Shown here one piece after another: positions 13,266-25,004 of a stretch of 64,000 bases of DNA (the first letter of the stretch is position 1; each line of letters opens with the position of its first letter). The notes beneath the pieces were generated by a model. It had not been told where the DNA came from, did not search any database, and saw only the letters and a program-made list of their open reading frames with translations. The stretch lies in the NCBI GenBank assembly GCA_038380795.1, contig CM076259.1, positions 26,642,977 to 26,706,976 of the forward strand. Reading direction: 5' to 3'. Made by a program: the position numbers and the translations under genes. Source of the DNA: Pyrocephalus nanus. Lineage: Eukaryota > Chordata > Aves > Passeriformes > Tyrannidae.

Positions 13266-16200
13266 TATCAGCTTTCTTTACCCTCTGGCACCTCTCACGC
13301 AAAGTAAAAATGTAGGCATAGTAATTTTGGCAGAACTGGGGTCTTTTTTATTTAGAAATGGTAGCTGAATGTGGTGTTTTCTTTTGAGATCCAAGATACA
13401 TAACTGAACGAGTTCCTCACTAATGAAATGTTTATCACCTTGAGTTGCAACAGAAATCAGAGCTGGAAAGCCATAAAGGAGGCTGGTTGAAATGAACCCA
13501 CAGAGTTGCTGTACTGATGTTAACCTTTATAGGGCACCTGGTGCTCTGTGGGTGGATGAGGAAAATTTGGGAAGAGATGGAGTCAAGTAGCCTCTCCCTT
13601 GTGATAGGGTGGAGATGTGGTGCTGTTGTGGGGGCAGAATCAATTTGCTACAGAACCCCACAATGCCCCCTTGGGACAGCCAGCAAGAAGAACACTGCTA
13701 TTGTCTCTGTGGTCTGAGGTGGACCAGCGTTTCAGAGGCACTAACTCCAGCCTAATTTTAGGCCAGTTTAGATAGGGCTTGAATGTATCAGGGCCAGTAA
13801 TGGTGCCCAAGGGGGCACCCTATACTGGGGGACCACAGGAGCTCAGTGCAGCTGACCACAGGGCTGAGAAGGTGTCCCCAGTTTCAAACTAGTGTGACAT
13901 TTGGAAAGTCCAGCTCAGTCACAGCATGTGAGCTTGCACCGTGTTCAAATATTTCATGTGACACAGTTCTGGCATGTTATGACTTTACAAAGTCCAGGCT
14001 ACATGTCTCCAGACTGTGAGTGGAAGAAAAATCTGTCTTTTTTTCCCCAGGTGGTAGTGGGGAACTTACCTAACCATCACCTTTCCCTTGAAGGGAAGGG
14101 TAGAGAGAGATAGAGGACAGGAGGAGGAAAAGATCAGTGCAGGAATTCAGGGTTCAAAGCTGTCAGGTCCTCAGTGCTGATGTGCCAGTGATGTTCACAA
14201 AGCTCCACTGGGGTTAGGTTCAGCATTCCAGCCAACATAATTTAGTGATTCTTCTTCCATCACGTGGTTTTGATCACACTGGAAAGTCTGCATCACCCTT
14301 GGAGTGACACTGGAGGCTCATTCTGAGGAGATGTCACAGTGTCCTCTCAGAGGGATGAAGATTTCATTCTCCATTTCGCACTCCACACAGGATAAAGAAA
14401 TACCAGGTGGCACTTAGTGAGTCTTTTCCCTCATGGTCTAGGAGAGTTGGCAGCATGTCTGCTCTGTTATTCACTGGTGCCTCATCCTCAATGTATGGCT
14501 GATGATGCAAATGAAAGTCTCACAATAGAAATGTTAACATCTGCCCTTCTCCCTCCCTCCCCCAGCCAAATCAGCAAAACTGCTGGAACAGCTTTGTTCT
14601 GCAGTTCCTCTGGAATGAAAAATGGTGGCTGCTGCCTCTGTCTCAAATGTCAGGAAAACCTCCTAGCCCCTGTTATACATATAAAGAAAGGTTATTCACC
14701 ATGAGGACTGGCTGGGTTAGGTCGTGCAAATGAGATTTTGCTCATAAAGTTACAAACAAGAGCTTAGTTGGTGACTTATCCCTGCTTCTCATTCCATCTC
14801 TTGGTCATTTCTTCACCAACTGCAGTCCCCTTGCAAGGGACACCTTATTGAAAATTATTCTGGGTTTCCCCCAGCCTCCCCTCAGGAATTGTATTCTTAT
14901 GGAAATATTGTTAATTAGCTATGCTCGGTTTCATGGATTATTATACACTTCACTTTATGCCATGCTAATTAGCACGCCTTCATTAATAGAAGGTCTTGAA
15001 CAAGCTACTGCAGCTTGACAAAAGACAGCAGAGAATTCAGATTATCTTGCTGAACAGTATTTTAAAACAATGCAAAAAACAAAACAAAAAACCTTTCTCA
15101 GTGAGCCAGACCATACCTAAAGCATGATTCTCTAGCAAACATTGCTTCCTGTGAAATTTAGCAGACAAGTGCAGGTTTTCTCTTCATTTTCTGTGATCAC
15201 AGTCACAACAGTATAAAAATTGTTGTGGATTCTTATTTCAAGAGGTAACATAAGATCCTATAAGCTGAAAAGCTGCAACACCACGGCTCTAGTAAGGGGC
15301 TTTGGAAGCCTTTGCCTGCATTTTTTAAGACCAGTTTCATACCAGACTGTAAACTTTGAGGACAACTTTAAAATACATCACTTCTGAGTATGTGAGGAAG
15401 CAAGCTGAAAATGTGCCTTCTGCAGGAATTTGTGTGGGTAAAATTTGATCACTCTGATGTTCATGGGAAATGAATGAAGAAGCAGTATAAGCATGGCCAC
15501 AGTGAATTAATTTGGAAAGTTACACAAATTCTAGCCAAAATTATTTTTTTCAGCTTCTGCTGAGCAAATCCAGTTGTGTAAAACCATCTGTTCTTTTTCA
15601 GAGCAACCTTAATAAGACCTACTGATAATATTTCACCTCCTTCCTATAGAGAATGTTTCAGTCTTTATTATAGTCCTTTAAATGTCAGGAGCTGCAATCT
15701 CTCATCTCTTCTTGAACAAAGTGAGTTCTTCCTCATACTGTCTCCCCTATTCGAGGTAAATTCCTGTTGTGCTTTAAACAGTCACCTTATTATTGATTGC
15801 TATAAATTAATGTCTATGCTGTGATTTATTGTAGAACCCATGTTAAAGTTATATGTCTGGTAATTGCTCTCGTAAAGTATGTTCCTACTGTAGATGTACA
15901 GGTGAAATGTGTCCTGGAGACTGCCTGTCGCCAGCTGTACTTCTTTGAAACATTAGGTCAGAAAGCCACTTTTTATAGTGAAAAACTCTTTAAAAATTAT
16001 TCAACGTTCACATATTTCTTCTGGAGAAAAATTCTAATCAAAACAAAATTAATTGCTTTATTTCATTCCATGTTGAAGTTTTCATTTAAATTTGATTCCT
16101 ATAGAGAAATACATTTTAGTTTTTGATCCTTGCATCTTTACTCTTCCCTTTTCCTGTGTAAAAGGAAGAGAGAAAACATGGGGGAAAATGAGAAATACAC

Positions 16201-16984
16201 ATACGTGAAAAACACAAGAATGAACAAGAGAAATTTTTCTTACGATTTTGGTTTTGTCAAAGACAAAAGCAAAAAAGGAAACTTTCTTTTTCTTGCATCT
16301 ATCTTCCAAGAGAAGAAAAAAAATATGTCTAAATACTCCACTTTCTCAGATTTCTGAAGAGTTAAAAATTCCTTCTGGCTGGGGAGGGAAGGAGAAAATT
16401 TGGGAAGAAAAGGTAAGGCGGAATTGACAGCCTAATTATCTAATACCTAAGAATGACATAACAACAGGAAATAAAAAAGGTAGCAAAAATAGCCTCACAG
16501 ACTTAATCCAGGAAGTTGTAAATTAAAGATATATCTGCAAATGAAGATTGTTTCTAGGCAGAAACTTTTTTGACAGAAGAATATTTTTTGGCAGGAAAAA
16601 AGTGTACATTTCTCTTCCTTTGATCTGAAATGAAAGGTATTTTTCTTTTTTTTTCCCAGAAAACCTTTTCTCTGTTGAGATTTCTAAATCTTTAAACAAC
16701 ACCTTCTCTGTTTGATCTGATTATAAATAAGTTGTATATTTCTGGCATGGGTTCCTCTCAAAGGACCATGGCAGAGAGCACAGCATATGCACGTAAATAT
16801 TCTATAGGCTGGGCTGCCATAAAAAAATTCATGCACATGGTAGCACAGACCTGCACAGAAGGCAGTCTGGAAAAAAACTTAACCAGGGTAACCAAGGAAA
16901 ACTTCTGCTTTTACCACTGGCATCATGAGGTCTTTACTTTCCGCTAAGCCCAGCAATGAGCTCAGTCTCTGAGGTCTCATTGAA
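13266..16984. other. Non-coding stretch
   Basis: No gene or transposon supported. The GC-richer part at about 13,500-14,700 contains only short chance frames. The AT-rich block 14,880-15,060 is listed separately as a possible conserved element. A CAAAA-rich run lies near 15,070-15,095. Confidence 0.55.
14880..15060. promoter_or_regulatory. Possible conserved non-coding element (homeodomain-site-rich)
   Basis: An AT-rich, low-repeat block with a cluster of homeodomain-type cores: GTTAATTAGC near 14,909, CTAATTAGC near 14,964 and TTCATTAATAG near 14,980. It differs in texture from the surrounding sequence and contains no simple repeat. Clustered TAATTA-type sites are common in developmental enhancers. 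This is inference from motif density only; no conservation data were available. Confidence 0.25.
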
Positions 16985-17135
16985 AAAATCTGAGAGCAGT
17001 AACCACCTGATAGGCATTTTATCTGTCTGAGGATAAACTGCTTAATGGGTTCTGCTGGGATTTGAAACTGGTTCCTTGAAGTCCCCCTGCCTCAAGCCAG
17101 TTGCTTAGGTTGCTAAACCATCCCTAGCAGTCTTG
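16985..17135 (-). repeat. tRNA-derived SINE head (MIR-like), old
   Basis: On the minus strand a tRNA-like head spans about 17,053-17,125. It has an A-box-like GGTTTAGCAACC (17,108-17,119) and a B-box-like CCAGTTTCAAATCCC (17,057-17,071), at roughly tRNA spacing. A weakly MIR-like segment, TTTATCCTCAGACAGATAAAATG, follows downstream (about 17,010-17,035). It does not fold obviously into a complete cloverleaf with a discriminator end, so I call a SINE relic rather than a tRNA gene. Confidence 0.4.
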
Positions 17136-20100
17136 GGGAGATCACTGTTTTGTCTCCTTATGGAGCAGTCTTAGCTGATCAGATGTCCCTTTGTGTGTGG
17201 TGGGATGTCTATTGTTCGCTGGCACATCTGTGACTGGGTCACAAGTTTTGCAGCTGCAGCCTATCTTTTCTCCATTTGGTCCCAACAAAAATGAAGGAGC
17301 ATTTATCTCCTTTCCAAGAACCAGTGGAAAGTACAGTTGCTGCACTGCATGTAGTGTGCAGCGGTTCATTGACTGGAGAGCATCCAGAGAATGGGAGGAA
17401 AAGTTTTCCTCTCCCACCTTTCCAGGAGCAGGAAATGGGAGAATGCCAAGGGCACTGCAGAGTGGTGGGCTCTGAGCTTTGAATGGGTGGGTGGTGTCAG
17501 TCTGCCCAAAGCTAGGGAGCTGTGAATAGCATTTCACAAAAACTGGACCAGGCTGCCCTCATCTTCTGATTGCTTCCCTCACTTCCTCCCATTTCCTATG
17601 CTCAGGCAGTCCATTCTGCTTGGAGATAGTGATGCACAGGGATAATTAATGCCTGTGCCCCCTGATCTGACATCTCCCCAGCTGAGAAGCCTTCCTCTGC
17701 AATGACAACAAAAGATCTCCTTTCTAGTTTGGTCAAGGGTGGAAGCTGAGCTCATGTTCGTATATCCTGGCTGTTAAGATGGAAAGTGTGAACTTTACAG
17801 AAAATGATATCTGCAGAAAAGAAGAGTGATGGAGGGGGAGGGGGTCACTTTGGAGAAAGAGAGGCTTGCAGACGGAGATCCCATTATGTTCAGACCTCAC
17901 AGTGTCTCCCCACTCATTCATGCCAAGCGCAATGTGGGCTGGGTGTGAGGCAAAAGTCTTCAGGCTTAGCCAAAGAAAGAGGCCCCAGCATGTGTTGCTG
18001 TGCTTAGCACTGGAGTCAGTAGGGACCTGGCCAGCTGCCAGTCACACTGGCATGGCTGTTATTAGATACCATTGTGTTAAGCTTAGCACTTTTTGCAGGC
18101 CAGAGAAATTCCTTTTGTGTTTTCCCATACTCCTGACATGTTTAGCAGAGTTTCATCTTCAGAGAGAAAAGGTTTGTATAAACAAACTCCTATAATCTAA
18201 CGGGCATGGATAGGGAGAGAGGGTTGAGGCAAGGTGAATTCACTCTTGCTGAACTCAGTGTGGGTTGAAGTTCATTAACTATCAAACTTGTGTTGCCATT
18301 TTATAAATAACTACACAGGGAAGGACATTCCCTGAATTGCCTTTTGCAGAGGGTACAATTAGATCACCTGAGCAAATTGCAAAAAGATAAGTTGCTAATT
18401 AGAGCCATGGGGAGCTGCATAGTGGCCATGCCAGTTGGCTTGTGTTGACCTATTTGTGACTGGAAAGTCAGTTTGCATAAATTTTTTGGGCTTCATGGTT
18501 TTTTCTTTAAATAACTTGATTTTATAGCTTAGGAAGAGCCAGAAATAGTGGAAGAAAAGAAATAGTAAGTGTCTGAACTTTACAGCATTCCTCCATAAAG
18601 GCAACCCTCTCCTGATCCAGCCCCAAACACCCCACCTGCCAGCTGACAGCAGGTAACCCCCAGGACACTTTCAGCTAACAAAGTAGAAATTGTAGATCTT
18701 AAAAACCCTGGACATTTTTGGTGACCTTTCTTTTCTGTTAAGGACTGTGGTGAAGTATACTGACAGATAGTCTCAGAACCACACTGCTGCTCTACCCTTG
18801 TGCTTAGCCTCCTCTGCTCACCAAGGCAGCATTAGCAAACTCTTACAACTCCCACTTGTAGTTCCTACTGGAGAAAGTCTTCTGGTGATAAGTCCACTGG
18901 ATTTTTAGCCCTGCTTGAGGAAACCCCTCTGTGGTTGTCTGCTTTCCGTCACTTGCTGGGGGAGGACAGTTTCCAGGGATTTAGGGAGGGATATGTTACT
19001 GTTGGAGTCCCAAGGTGAGTGTTTTCAGTTGAATAAAGGGATTGGGCTACAGCTGTCCTGTAGCTGCAGGCATAGCAGAGCCAAGGTTTATGCAGTGAGT
19101 GGAATTTGTATGGGGTGCCAAGAAGAGAACTGGAGATCTGATGTATGTAGGTGGTGTTGAGGACACCCTACTACAGTATTAAATCCCTACATTGGACAGA
19201 AATCCCTTTCCTCTAGACGTGCAAATACAAGATGCAAGAATCATGCTATAGACGTACCACTATCAGTGTCAATGTGCATTAGAGGCTAAGAAAGGAGGCA
19301 AGATGAGAAGGCTTTAGTATTAAAAGTTGAGGAAAAAAAGCTTGGGAAACCATTCTCAGCAATTCTATTCAAAGCTCTTTCATTAGTTCCCTTTATAGTC
19401 CCGTGCAAGTAAGTTTATGCTTTCAGGATAGTACACCCCTGCTTTGCAAATTATTCCATGAAGTCCCGTGAAACTCCTTGGATAATTTTCATGGCTCATG
19501 GTATGGCACATCTCACCATTTCCAAAGCTATACTCTTTTAAAGCACTTGCCCATGAATGCTCTGCCAAATACAAACAGTACAGATGGAAGATTTTCATGC
19601 CAAATGTCTACCTAATGATGATTTGGGGGGGATGGTTCAACTATTTTAGCTAAACTGGAAAGCCAGTTTCCAAACATGAGATTAGAGGGAGAGATATTCC
19701 TGTAAGAAAGTTTGAACTTTGAAGTAAGGGTCTGAAATTTGGCACAGGTCTGGTGCCTTTATCTACCGTATGTGCTTTTGTATGTCCCTGTGAAAATTCT
19801 TCTAACATACCAGCCCCTAAATGAGTAAGTCTGTGCTTCCTGTTTTTGTAGACATTAGCAGCTTTGTCTCCTGAAGACCCAGTGTTTTCTGGGCATGCTC
19901 CTAGCCCCATAGCTCCAGTGTCGCAGAATGACTGGAAGGGTTCCACTTTTTCTTCCCACCTCTGCTACTTTCTCCCCTCTCACCTTCTTCCAGCTTCTTT
20001 TCTTGTGTCTCCAGTCTCAGGTTTCAGCAGAGACTAGGCAGTTGTTCAGCATCACAGTTAGTCTAGAGGTAGCCCTTGAAGTGCCCATGGGCTCAGACTT

Positions 20101-23080
20101 GATGTGCAGAAAGAATAGAGATGATTTCAGGAGCAGGACATAGGCTGTGGATTGGGAGTGGGGGAAACAGAGGATTAAGTGGGGATACAAGCCCAGAGTT
20201 CAAACAATAAACAGTGAGCCTAGACATTCCAGTCTGGTAGATGACCCAAAATTTTTCTCTCTTTTTTTTTTTTTTTTTTTTTTTTTAGTTCCTACATTAT
20301 TTCTTATTACAAAACATCCATAATGTATAAAGGATGTCTTGTTACATTTCTCTCCTTTTGCTTCACACTTCTCAGCTCCTGCACACATGTTGTGAGCATC
20401 CTCCACAAGAAAGCTCTTCTACTTCCTGATGTGAGGACTTGGGGCTTTTTGGAAGCTAATGGAGGAAGGCATCCCATCAGAGAATGAATCTGCAATCACA
20501 CATTATTACTGCATAAGCAACTCCCAATTTTTTGTCCTTGACTTTCAGTCCTTCAATATTTTGAATATGGATTCAAAAGTAGGATTTTAATAATATTATA
20601 GAGTTATGGTTTTGGGGAAGTAATTTTAAGCCTCAACTGTAGCACCATTTTCAAATGTACCTGGTCTTAAAGTGTACCTGAACGAAGGTGCACAGACCTA
20701 GGAGTTCATAGCTTCAGCTTGAAATGTGTTATTGGTACTGTATACTGAAGCATAAGTACATTTTCAGAGATAATCTTGTCATTTCCCTAAAAGTTAGGAA
20801 ATTCATGATCTTCATTAACAGACCCATTGTTATGCCACTTCCAAGTTTAAGGCTGATTTCTGTGTTTATCTCTCCAAGACCCCGGGGAAGATAAGATATG
20901 CTTCTCTTCCTCCAAAAATAATAACAGAATTAAAAACTTCCACTGTGAATCTCATTGAATATAGATATGCTTCGGTCCACTGAATGAAAATTTCAGAGGT
21001 TTACACATATGTTAGAAGAGCATTACAATAAAAATGGTTTTATAGTTCTGTCCGTCATGTTGCTACTTGCAGTCACTGTAAGTCTGTGCCAACTTTGAGA
21101 CTATAATCCTCCTCAGGTGTTCCAAGAACACTGGGAATTTGAGAGGCATGGATTATAAAAAAAATCTGGAAATGATGCACAGCCAATTTCCCATTGTCTC
21201 AAAGTGAAATATGGCTGATGATGAAATCTGATGGTAAATTGGAGAGGAAGCTGTGACCAGACTGCAGAGAAGATATACAGCTCACTGGAGAGTGCTTCAA
21301 GCCACCAGGACACAAGACAGGAATGCTCCACCCATCCTACTTTGTGCTGGGCAGTCTGGGAGGGACAATCAAAGGTAATTCAGTTGTCTTTACTGCTGCT
21401 CAAATGTTGGAATTTAATGCTTAAGTTTACAGGAATTAGAGGAGAGTCAGCCTTTCTGTTTGTCCTAAATGCTGCTTTGAGCTGTTTCAGGCACCATAAA
21501 GTTTTAGTTAGATTTGCTCAGACGTGCATATTCCCCTGTGAAAGAGCATGAATGTCTGTGATATTGCAATACAAATAATGACTGAGAATGCATGACATCA
21601 GAAACCTTCATCCATACCTTTACTACCCAGTAATGATTGAAAAAATAATCAGAAACAAGCAGAGCAGTGACAAATCCTATTAGAAAACCTAAGGGTGGGA
21701 GCTCAGTTCAGTTTCAGTTATAATTAGGGTTTCTGCTAATTCACATATACTTGTACACAAGAGTAACTCCTAAACACTCCAGTAAATGCTTGCTGTGTTA
21801 AAAATTATACAATGCAGCTTAAAATTTGTATTATTCCTGGCTTTGGGAGCATTTTTTTTCAGTGTTTCTATACCATCTTTAAAACTTCCATATCTTGATG
21901 TAGTCATGAAGCAGATCCAGCATGGTACGGTTGAGGTCAGTGATTATACGCTATAAAGTTCAAGCAGATTGCAAATAATCTACTATGTGAAAGAAATAAG
22001 TTTCTCATTATTCTTCAAGGATAGACTAAATGAGCAATAGCTATGTAGCAGCTTGTATCTAAATTACTGAATCACAGTTAGTAATCCTGTGGCTGATGTT
22101 GTCATGTTAAAAGCTAAATTAAATTTTCCGAATTATTAAGGAAAAAAAACAAGTACCATGGTTTGATATGCTTAACAGTGGCTAATATAATTAAGACTGT
22201 AATGGATTTCAGTTACAGAAAATGTCAGGAAATAGGGAAATACAATGAACACTGCACAAAGGACTATACATAGTTCAGTCTGGAACTCCCCAGAGACAAA
22301 TTTTGAAGTCCAGGGAAGATCAACATATCATGAAATTAATTCCAAAGTGTTTTCTAGAAGCATTTGTGTCCCTGCCTTGAAATTGCTTTGCTATCCTTCC
22401 TAGTTATAAAAAGTTCAGACAACCATTTAGAGATTGGAAATACCCTTGTTGAGTGAGCAAGCATAGGCTATTGAAACTGAGATGGCAAAGCAAGTAGTTT
22501 TCAGGAGGAAAAAAGGCCAGAGAAGTATTTAACAAGCAGTTTTTATACATTAAAGGTCTTTATGGATAAAAGAGTACCTTGTTGACTACTTTTCTTATCA
22601 TACTTTGCCTGGATGTTTTCTGGAACACAATTAGGCTGAGAAAAGATTGTATGGTGGAGTGCAGACCACCAAGCCTTCAATGAAGACTGTTCTTAGGCTG
22701 GTTTTTCAGACTGTAGAGGTGTGTACAGAATGTGATAGTAGAGGGTAGAGTAATGCTCAGGAGAGGAAGGTTGTGTAACACATCAGAGACTTCAACTATA
22801 TTGGGGGGAAATGAGTGGAAGCAGAGAGATGTGCAATGTTCTGCCAGAGTCAAGCAAAACCATCATGCCAAAGTGCACACTGTGACAATATTTTTCTGAC
22901 AGAAAAGGAAAAACTGCAAAAGGAACATCTCCTACCACTTTGCTAAACACTGTATATTCCAGCAAAGCATCCACGGTATGGATGAGAAATTAACAGTAGC
23001 ACTACAGAGACAGCTGTTTCATACGATCAGTGGCTGTTCTTGTGTAACTCAAGACAAATGAACTTTCCAACCAACAAATA
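17136..23080. other. Non-coding stretch, nothing recognised
   Basis: Almost 6 kb without a supportable gene or transposon apart from the poly-T run. AT-rich portions (18,190-18,420; 22,000-22,210) lack repeats and could include conserved elements, but nothing in the sequence alone decides it. The end nearest 23 kb may contain unrecognisable upstream (gag-side) sequence of the Ty3/Gypsy relic. Confidence 0.5.
20262..20286. repeat. T25 homopolymer
   Basis: A run of 25 T. No polyadenylation signal or recognisable 3' UTR lies beside it in the minus orientation, so a processed-pseudogene origin is not supported. Confidence 0.9.
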
Positions 23081-23086
23081 AGACAT

Positions 23087-23128
23087 AGTTTTGTACTGGA
23101 CACCGACTGTTAAAGATTATCTACATAT
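23087..23128 (+). pseudogene. Possible aspartic protease remnant of Ty3/Gypsy pol
   Basis: A frame reads FVLDTDC followed by a stop and RLST, resembling the active-site box of Metaviridae proteases (xxLDTGAxxxxxS). It lies about 420 bp upstream of the first RT box, a plausible distance. The Gly after DT is Asp here. On its own the match is too short to trust; position and strand give it some weight. Confidence 0.3.
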
Positions 23129-23395
23129 GGGTGATGCTTAAAATGTGGTGATTTTACCTGCACAGCAAACTATATGTATAAAAACTAGATTTTTATGTTA
23201 CAAATCTGAAGACTTGAAAAGTACGACAGGGAAGAGCAGCTCTGATTAAAGATGGATTAATCCTTCAGTCTTTCCAAAAAGGTGCCTTTACTGAGGGAGG
23301 AAGAGAGCAAAGCATTGAGGAAGAATTTGAGAACATCTTCGAGACGATAGAGAAGCTGTCAGTAAAGAAAAGGGCTGAAATGATAAAACTGTTAT

Positions 23396-24130
23396 ATGAT
23401 TCACTGCAATACAAAAACTCATTTTACCATAAAATGGAGACTTACAAAAGGTTTTGAACAGGCTAGTCATGCTGAGAATTGTATTGAGAGTGACAGAAGC
23501 GAAACTGTTAGTACATCTGATGAACTTTGGTTCCTCAAAAGTACTGAAAATTTAAAAAGGCAAGTTTTCCACTACTTGAACAGAGAAAAATATTGGGGCA
23601 GATAGCTGATGCCAAATATTTTCTATGTTAGATGCCCCAGCAGGATTCTGGCAAGACCACCTCAAAGTAAAAAGTGCATGTTTGTGTGCATCCAACACAC
23701 TCTTCAGGAGACACAATTTCTGCAAGCTGTGATGTGGTTTGTATTCAGTATTCCAGGTGTTTCACCAGGAGAGTGAGGTGAATTTTGGATGGTGTGGAGG
23801 GTAATAGGTCTAGCACATCATCTTGGCCTGGGGAGAAGCAGCAGAAGAACATTTTTAGATCCTTGGGCATCTGAAGAGCTTACGTGGCTGGAGTAAAATT
23901 GAAAAAAAAAAAGCAAATATAACATTTTTGTAGTGTAAAAAAAGTGCAGAGAATTATTAATGCAGTAAGAGGTGATAATAGATCTTAGGGTGGTCAGCAA
24001 ATCACCAGTTTTCCTGCCTGAAGAAATGATGAAGCCAAAGAGAGTTTCCTTGGACCAGTGTAGTGCATAGGAAAGTTTGCAACTACCTCATTTACTTGAA
24101 GTAGCCACTGTAGCTCTCCAGCACATGAGA
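23396..24130 (+). pseudogene. Ty3/Gypsy reverse transcriptase, decayed
   Basis: RT copies element RNA into DNA; here only a relic remains. A TENLKRQVFHYL segment (23,543-23,578) matches the RT region before the first catalytic motif (…LNKAIKREHYPLPT). After a frame change, ILGQIADAKYF (23,590-23,622) matches the …EILAxLAxAKxF block. After a further frame change, LDAPAGFWQ (23,128 bases into the wider locus, at 23,628-23,654) matches the LDASSGFWQI motif. FCKL-stop-CGLYSVFQVFHQ matches the RLPFGLSSAPEVFQ block. ILAWGEAAEEH (23,820-23,852) matches the DDILVWGxTxEEH block, and there the two catalytic Asp codons read His-Ile (23,814-23,819). At least five stops and two frameshifts are visible. 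Product: none expected. Confidence 0.82.
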
Positions 24131-24132
24131 GT

Positions 24133-24742
24133 GTGACAGACCAAAAATGCCTGGAATGGAAGGAAACTCAAAGAAAATTAGTCAAGGGTGATGTGTTTGT
24201 GAAGCTCAGAAAGGGATGTGAGAGAGGTCTAGAAGACGCAGACTGTAATTTTCAACAGCTGACAAAGCTGAAGGAGTTAATGAAAGAGGCTAAAGTCCTG
24301 GGAGATTATAACAGTAAATGCAAAAGTGAGTTGTCCACAGATGCCTCTGAGGAGGGTTTCAGTGTGCCTTTCCTATACCACTGTGGTTGGAGTTGGAAAC
24401 CAGTGGCTTGTATGTCACATACACCAACAAAAACAGAGCGTCAGCATGTTCAAATAGAGAAGGCAGCTTTGGCCTCAGTCCACAGGTGTAAAATTTCACT
24501 TCTTTATTTATGGGAGGCCAGTGTTAGCTGAACTGACCATAAAACCTCCCTCCCTAACATTGCCAAGAGGGACCTGGTAACTCTCATGCTGTTCAACATA
24601 GACTTTTCTCTTTTAAGTACAAGAGTACAATTTGGAGACAAATCTGGGAAAGATTCAGTGGTTTCAGAGTTGTTTCAGAACATTAAATCAAAGAACAATG
24701 GAGCAGAACTAAGAACTAGACAGCATGGAAGATATTTGGTTT
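24133..24742 (+). pseudogene. Ty3/Gypsy RNase H and C-terminal tail
   Basis: This is the best preserved domain, in one frame from an ATG at 24,133 to a TAA at 24,742 and interrupted only by a TGA at 24,529-24,531. It shows LKELMKEAKVLGDY (RT connection), then STDASEEG with the first catalytic Asp at 24,340. It continues with WKPVACMSHTPTKTERQH and VQIEKAAL, which contains the catalytic Glu (Metaviridae consensus KPVAYASRxLTxTExxYAQIEKEAL). Directly after the stop, TDHK holds the third Asp at 24,535-24,537. GKDSVVSEL (24,646-24,672) matches the PGKxxxVADxLSR end. RNase H removes the RNA strand during reverse transcription. The ATG is internal to the original polyprotein, not a real start. Part of the N-terminal side carries an insertion relative to the family. 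Confidence 0.85.
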
Positions 24743-25004
24743 AAAATAAAATAAAGTGAAACCTAAAACATGGTAGCTCTCAGATGAAACACAGACTCTG
24801 AGCTAGAGCTGGAGGTCCTCTTCAAACTACTAGTTGAGAATGGTTAGAACAGCCCCTGCCTTAGTTTTAGGGCAAAATCTCTTTACAAGGTGGAATTTTG
24901 CTTAAAGGTGTGAGGGTGTTGAGTCCTAATATATTACAGGAAAAAAAAATCCATGCTGTTATAAAAGAGTAGGGAAACATTTCCCCTGGCAAAAAAAGAA
25001 TTGA

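Noticed and set aside
24133..24531. A 132-residue open frame considered as a host gene
   Set aside because: Its motifs are those of Ty3/Gypsy RNase H, and the frame resumes with the third catalytic Asp right after the stop, so it is a transposon pseudogene.
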